Assembly: GCA_035235625.1 (NCBI GenBank)
Contig: CP141150.1
Location: 7,874,001-7,938,000 of the forward strand
Length of the DNA stretch: 64,000 bases
Direction of reading: 5' to 3'
Source: Saururus chinensis
Lineage: Eukaryota; Streptophyta; Magnoliopsida; Piperales; Saururaceae
Positions 58,242 to 64,000 of the stretch are shown piece by piece. The notes below the pieces were generated by a model that was not told the DNA's origin, did not search any database, and was given only the letters and a program-made list of their open reading frames with translations. Each line of letters begins with the position of its first letter. Within the stretch, counting starts at the first letter, position 1. The position numbers were made by a program, and so were the translations under genes.

Positions 58242-61200
58242 ATGGCAGAGTCAGTGAATGTTGCAAAAGAGAAGAAGAAGAGAATTTACAGGAGAAGACC
58301 GGGTATGAGAACAAATAGTTTCCTCGCTAGACTGAGTCTATCAAAAGACCTTGTAGATTCACGTTCGGGATGCAAGGCCATATTGGTGGAAACTGGGTTC
58401 TACCCATTATATGATTGCGGGCCCATCATCATCTTCAGGCCGCTATTGGATGTACTCATTGGTGATTGTTGGGACGACTCACTAAAGGTCTTCAATATAA
58501 GGAGCAAAAGACTACCCCTTACTGTGGCTAAAGTGGCTATGATCACGGTTTGAGTGGAAAAGGAACCCGTGTAAATTGGAAAGTAGCGAGGGGAAGGCTG
58601 CCTAAGGCAAGGGGCAATTCTACAAGAAGTTCTTCCAAGGGAAGCGGCCGGAGAAGGCAAGACTTGAAGAAATGTTGAAAGAAGTGGCTGACGAAACAAG
58701 GACTGTTTCAGACGAGGACTTAGCATGGTTGGTGATCGTGCACATAGGTGTCCTCGTGTTGTTCACACAAAGCAACAGAGTCGTATCCCCAGCTTTGTGT
58801 GATTACTTAGATGACATGTCCATCATGGGGAGCCCACCGGTACATCATGAGTAGATAGGATGAGCATTCTGCCATGGCTGAAATTCTCGTTGGAGCTTCA
58901 TTAGTGCTCCAAGTAAGGCTCGTATGTGTTATACCACGTGAATTCTAATATCGTATGGCTAATGACACGATATGCTTACAGGCAGATGAATATCGTCGTA
59001 TCAGTCATACGATACAAACTAAATCGTGTTATCGGACATATGATATACAACATGCACGTAGACATATCGTGTTCTTGGTAACACGACTAAGTATAATATC
59101 GTGGATATGACATTAGACTATCAGAACGTATAGTGTTACCTGAAACACGATGGGGCTGAAAGTTTGTTATCAGTAACACGACTAGTTTGTTATAGTGAAG
59201 ATATTGACCATTTGCACTAATGACTATATTCTTATGTATTGTCTGCCAGGTATGGTTTTATGAGCATACGTCCATATGGGCTCCTAGTGGTCCTCCATGC
59301 AACCAAGGTGCAAGAGTTGGCCCAGATTTACGCAACTTTTGAGCGACGTGGAGAAGGCTGATAAACTTGACCCGGCTGACGAAAAAGGGAAGAAGAAGAT
59401 TCTAGCTCATCACTGGATGAGGAAGTGGTACGAGGATGTCGTCATGAGGTTGAAGCTAGACTTCCAAATTGTTATGTGCATCACACCAATTCCCGAAGTG
59501 ATGCACTTGATGGATGTCGAAAGGGCAACCCCGAAAGCTAAGAAGGTGGGTACGCTGGCTTTCCGGCCAATGAGACCTGGCCACGTCCTCCACGGCGAGA
59601 CGTCGGGGCATGTACATTCCGGCCATGATGTCATTGAATCATTTGTCATGTAAGTTAATGTCATGACGAGAATATGTGAAGTTGTTTTGGAGAAGGTTGT
59701 GCTCTACGGTGAGTGGGGATGGAACACGGAGCGAGTTGAAGCTGCACTCCAGTGTGTTAAGAATGATCTCGAGGTGGCAACTAGCCTCATAGAACAGATG
59801 CAACCCCCTAAGGAACCGGAGACAAAATAACCGCCTGAACCCACTCAACCGAAGGTCGCTCAAGCATCAACCCCTCTGCCAAGAACCAAAGGATTGTCAT
59901 TGGTTCGTTTAAAGACAAGAACTTCAAAATACAGAGAAGATTGCCAACCATCTGCCCCTGAAGATCAACTAGTACATATCCCTTAGTCGGTGGAAGAGGG
60001 ATTCATTTTGAGTAAGTACGACATTTTAATGTATCATGTTTTGTTAGGGAATCTTCATGTAGTCAAGTACACGATAGGGGATCATGTTGTTTATCAAGAA
60101 AGATGATTTTGTATTGTTGTATCATCAATCACACAATCATAAAAGCAACAGTTAATTCTGAAAACAATCTTTGCGTGGTCATGTGATCGTGAGCACAATT
60201 AGTCCTCTTTTCGTTTGTCCAACAGTACGATATGTAGTTTCATCTTGTTTGGTAATTGACGACTAGCATACATATCGTGTTTACTAACATGATGGCTTAC
60301 TTCTTAAATACAGAGAAATGACAACCGCAAGCTGCCACCAAACCGAAGAATAAGATTGGTCCGAAGTTGCAAAGGACCATAATAACTATATTTTTGATGA
60401 AAATAAATGCAAAATTCATGGAACAACCATGAGAGGTCGTGGAACAACCATGGGATGTCGTGGAACCACCCAAGGAGGTGGAAGAACAACCCTGGGATGT
60501 CGAAGAACAACCCCGAGAGGTAGAGGAGCCGGACCTTCCTCGGGAGCTTGTGGCTCAAGTCCGCGATGGGCCGGAACAACCCCGTGAGGGACCGGCAGAA
60601 CAACTGGAGATTCTGGAACAACCCTTGGAGGGACCGGAAGCACCCCATGAAGCAATTAAGGAGCAGTCCCGAAACAAGCAATAAAAATAAGATTGAAGCA
60701 GAAAGCTGGTCCTCATGCTCCTTTCTTACCTCCTGTGTCACAAAAGTTGAGGTAGACCACAGTTGAACAACCTACTGAAGGTGAGGAGCCTATGAAGAAA
60801 GTCTCAGCTCAAGGCTCGAAGATGCCGAAGCATTTCAGTAGCTACATTGATGAGAAGTTAGTAAAGTTAGGACACATTGCCCAGCCTGGAAAACTCGGTG
60901 ATGGAGTACCTCTGGCATCGGTCCCTGGCCCAAGCATTATCCATTTGGCACATCCAAAGTCTCCCACCCCGGAACTAGTAGCCTCAATCGTAGTTTCCAA
61001 TGAAGGCACTTTATTGGATACTCCTCCAATAGATGCAGAAGTAATGGAGAGTATCCACAATGTTGTTGATGTCGAAGATGATACTACGACTAAGATGAAT
61101 AAGGAGAAGCGCAGTCTGCGGCCAAATGACTATCATGACACAGAGTTGGTGTTCCACATGGAGGTTCAGAAGGAGGCAGATAAGGAAATTATCACCGAAT

Positions 61201-62070
61201 TTTTGTTGAACCCATACAAGTCGTGGCCCATTAAGACACTCCTCTACACCGATTACCTATCTCTGTTAAAGCAGGAGTGCATAATGAATGAGGTAATATC
61301 ATTTCATTTCTCATACGTTTGAACATCTATCGTGTTATCAATCAAACAATTGAATAACTGACACAGATTATAATTAATTATCATTTTATCGATTACATGA
61401 CCTAGGATCATATTGTTGTTTTCCTTATACGCTAAGTTTCGACTGTAATTGTTGAAGTAAAACTAACGTGTTAATTCATACACGACTTGTAAATGCGTCA
61501 TGTTATTGTTAATTCGATATAATCACTTATCGTGTAAATGATGTCACGATCAATGGAGTATTGTGTCATTACTAACACATATGGTTTTGTGTAGGTCATC
61601 GATGTCTTCTTCCAACTTCTTGATGAACAAAATTTGAGAAATCCATGCAGGTACCCCAATTGTTTTTTGGCAAGTTCACTATTCAAGACTACTTTAACGT
61701 TGGCACAGCGGAAGGAATGGAGGAGGAGGGCAAACTCTCTGGCATATTGTTGAGAGGCCTGAATGTTAACACGGAGGGTGGTTTCATTCCTATCTACGTC
61801 AAGGGCCACTTTTTGTTGCTTATTGTCCGTTGCAAAGAGAAGCAATTTAGGTGGTACAATCCTCTAAAGGGTGAACATAGTCACCACTTCGCCGAGGTGG
61901 ACAGTGTCAGGAAACATGTTGCCAATGGAATGAAGAAGGCACTTAAGATAAAGGGCGCTCGGTTGTGGCCAATGACTAAGATCAACAAATGCCTGTACCA
62001 GGAAACAAACGAAGATTGCAGTTTGTTTGTCATGTACTACATAGCAAAACTGGCAGGGGGTGTCATTTAA
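58242..62070 (+). pseudogene. Second mobile-domain plus Ulp1 (C48) protease gene, decayed
   Basis: Exon blocks: 58,242-58,912, 59,250 to about 60,015, about 60,310-61,293 and 61,595-62,070. The first starts MAESVNVAKEKKKR and has a mobile-domain-like core (TNSFLARLSLSKDLVDSRSG, FNIRSKRLPLTVAKVAMIT); it ends LVLQ at a donor and the next begins VWFYEH, the same junction as in the gene at 17,238-13,568 (LVLQ/VWVFEH). The third block has Pro/Glu repeats (EEQPWDVEEQPREVEEP) and ends at a junction followed by VID, also as in the first gene. The last encodes the peptidase: His (KGHFLLLIV, 61,807-61,809), Asn in place of Asp (RWYNPL, 61,858-61,860), Gln and Cys (YQETNEDCSLF, 62,017-62,019). At least four one-base frame losses (about 58,550, 58,605, 59,310, 61,690) plus stops make it inactive. 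Confidence 0.82.
58913..59249. repeat. Intron filled with ATCGTGT/ACACGAT motifs
   Basis: This intron of the second Ulp1 gene has about ten copies of 'atatcgtgtt' or its complement 'aacacgat', often as facing pairs ('catatcgtgttcttggtaacacgac'). The motif recurs at 60,030-60,300, 61,320-61,590, 62,280-62,440, 63,020-63,240 and 63,775-64,000, always outside the coding blocks. Confidence 0.7.
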
Positions 62071-63862
62071 CCAGATTTTAGACAACTCGAGATAACATGC
62101 TTGGTCAGGCCGATTATTTACGCCGCTATACTTCGGGCCCGAATCGAAGAGGAATTTGATATGGAAATAGATGAATTGTAAAAAAACTGACAAATTCAAT
62201 GTTCAACCAATTATTTTGTAATTAACTACTAGAATAGAAATACATGTACCAATGTCAGATGGCGTATAACCAATCAAACTATTTGCACCAATATCATGTA
62301 TTCGATAGCGCGAAATGGAAGTACACATATATCCGATCGTATTATAGTTCTCACGATCGCTTATTAGGTTGTGTTATCGCATACATGCCACCTCGTATTA
62401 GGTTGTGTTATCGTGGACAAGACATCTCGTATTAGGACGTCTTTGATGTCGTGTAATCAAACAAACAAAAAAGACGCATGTCATTGATCATAACCGATGA
62501 CCGAATGTTCTTGAACGAGGATGGTCATTGGAAAGTTTCAAACAGTAACCAAAATAAAATATGTTTCTGGATGACTACTTTAGAGGATGTTGATGACCTA
62601 TACGTCGCGAAAGTGACAGATCATAATAGTGTAGGTCGTGTTATCCGATTGATCTACATATAAAGCTCAATTGTGACAAGACATTAGTGACATTAAAATA
62701 ACACTGGGTAGTAAATTGCCCCCCTTTAGAGGCTGGTTAGGACTGTGCTACTGAAGGGGACGAATTACCATCTGGCACTATATGAATGTCCCAAAGGCTC
62801 CGTCTCGTGCTCTTTGCAAATTAGCTTAGCCCAGAGGTCACTTTGATATATATAGGCAAGATGAGAGGGATACGGACCGTTAAATATATATCGAAATTAT
62901 TCCATATTTAGTGTAATTGGAAATTGGAAATGACTCCTTGCGAATTGGTGATTCTAATTAAATTGAAATCCCGGAAATTGTGGTGTCTCTTCGGGAATTG
63001 GGTGTTTAAATTAATGCAATTGTCGTGTGTTTGATAGCATGACATGACCAATATCATGTAATTGATTACACGTCTAGCATAAATATTCATTATCATACTC
63101 ATGAGCTAGTAAAATGGATTGATAACTCATCATGTTCATGTGAACACGATATTTATGAAAGTCATGTGAAAACAAAGTGCGAGTGTATTATTGTCGTGTG
63201 GTCGGTAACACGATATACGAACATATCGTGTTAAGGAATACACGCTTCAACAAGTATTATTACATCCACTATATAGGAAAGACAACTTTCAATGGGAAGA
63301 AAGATATAACTGCTATTAATTCATTACATCCAAAAAACTAATCTTTACAGAACTTTAAAAATACAAAGAAAATAATAATCCATCTTGTCGCCAGCGATCA
63401 GTTGGCGTGCGATCTCCTTACAGACTTACGAACCCATCATTTCAAGAATATGGAGCTATCTAGTGAATAGGGCGCGAATGCGACAGATCACTAGAGACAT
63501 TGATGTATTGCCGTCTAGTGAAACAAGTCCATCATCGGATATAGGTGAGGACCGTATCCGATGGCGGACCGATTCACCAGTTGTCGCTAAAGCAATCTCC
63601 CGAATGACCAATCTCTGCAAAGAACCAGTGAGTGAGCGTTCTGCAAAACCTAACCCTAATATATATATATAGGTAGGGTGAGTCGATTATGGACCACCAA
63701 GTTATTGAAGGTATTGATTACTCGGGAATAATGTCTCATCAATTGGAAAATTAAGAATATGGAATTGTTGTGGGTTTGAACACACGATATGACCAATATC
63801 GTGTAAGCAAAGGACGCTTTGACATCGTGTAAGCAAAGGACACTTTGACATAAAAATTAATA

Positions 63863-63897
<35 letters not shown>

Positions 63898-64000
63898 CGT
63901 GTAATTAGTAACACGTAAACCCTTTTGGCTGTGTTGTCACTTAGATGATACATATATACAATATACCCTACGTACAACATGCCGTGTTTTTAGGAACACG
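62071..64000. other. 3' part of the second mobile element, motif-rich, no supported gene
   Basis: AT-rich with scattered ATCGTGT/ACACGAT motifs and an (AT)n run at about 63,869-63,893. An open stretch at 63,385-63,672 is GC-balanced and could be an exon, but I find no recognisable motif. The element continues past the window edge. Confidence 0.45.

Overview
The window looks like transposon-dense nuclear DNA of a flowering plant. A monocot is my best guess, resting mainly on the very GC-rich CYP84 first exon; the species cannot be named. There are introns with GT-AG borders, plant-only families (FAR1-type MULE transposase, G-type lectin receptor, RLCK-VII kinase, CYP84) and nested LTR and TIR elements. 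I found no rRNA, tRNA or CRISPR. No host gene in the window is clearly intact.

Region 1 (1 to at least 19,000) reads as one giant Mutator-like element (MULE). Its arms are inverted copies of each other: tandem 183-bp units at 1-540 and 18,410-19,000, then arrays of a perfect 20-bp palindrome, TTGGAGCAATATTGCTCCAA, at 690-1,250 and 17,355-18,290. Inside the left arm lies a FAR1/MULE transposase (1,363-3,603, +) broken by one in-frame TGA. Inside the right arm lies a multi-exon gene (17,238-13,568, -) joining a plant-mobile-domain/DUF1985-like N-terminus, an acidic repeat linker and a Ulp1/C48 cysteine peptidase. Between them are captured pieces of ordinary plant genes, introns included: SAP18, an RLCK-VII kinase, another receptor-kinase piece, UFL1 and a ZNHIT2-like protein. 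A third palindrome array (7,465-8,380) with a one-base variant of the motif separates the two capture blocks.

Region 2 (19,000-26,900): the outer flank of the MULE arm, the promoter and damaged first exon of a CYP84 (ferulate/coniferaldehyde 5-hydroxylase) gene on the minus strand, then three broken G-type lectin S-receptor copies separated by transposon fragments.

Region 3 (26,900-57,500): non-coding DNA with nested insertions. Two CACTA-like non-autonomous elements have nearly the same net length (about 3.96-3.97 kb), and two are truncated. All carry TAGCGACG/CGTCGCTA motifs and GA-rich blocks. Two 1.65-kb solo LTRs are each bordered by 7-bp direct repeats. Larger LTR-like elements are nested in them, and a small solo LTR has a perfect 5-bp duplication. 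The 25.6-30.6 kb segment (lectin receptor plus downstream) recurs inverted at 56.5-52.6 kb.

Region 4 (57,500-64,000): a second, more decayed mobile-domain/Ulp1 gene of the same architecture with two intron positions conserved, in DNA peppered with a different inverted motif (ATCGTGT/ACACGAT). Its right end is outside the window.

The common theme is that each DNA-transposon family here carries its own short inverted motif, multiplied through its non-coding parts, and that two separate families carry a mobile-domain plus Ulp1 protease gene.
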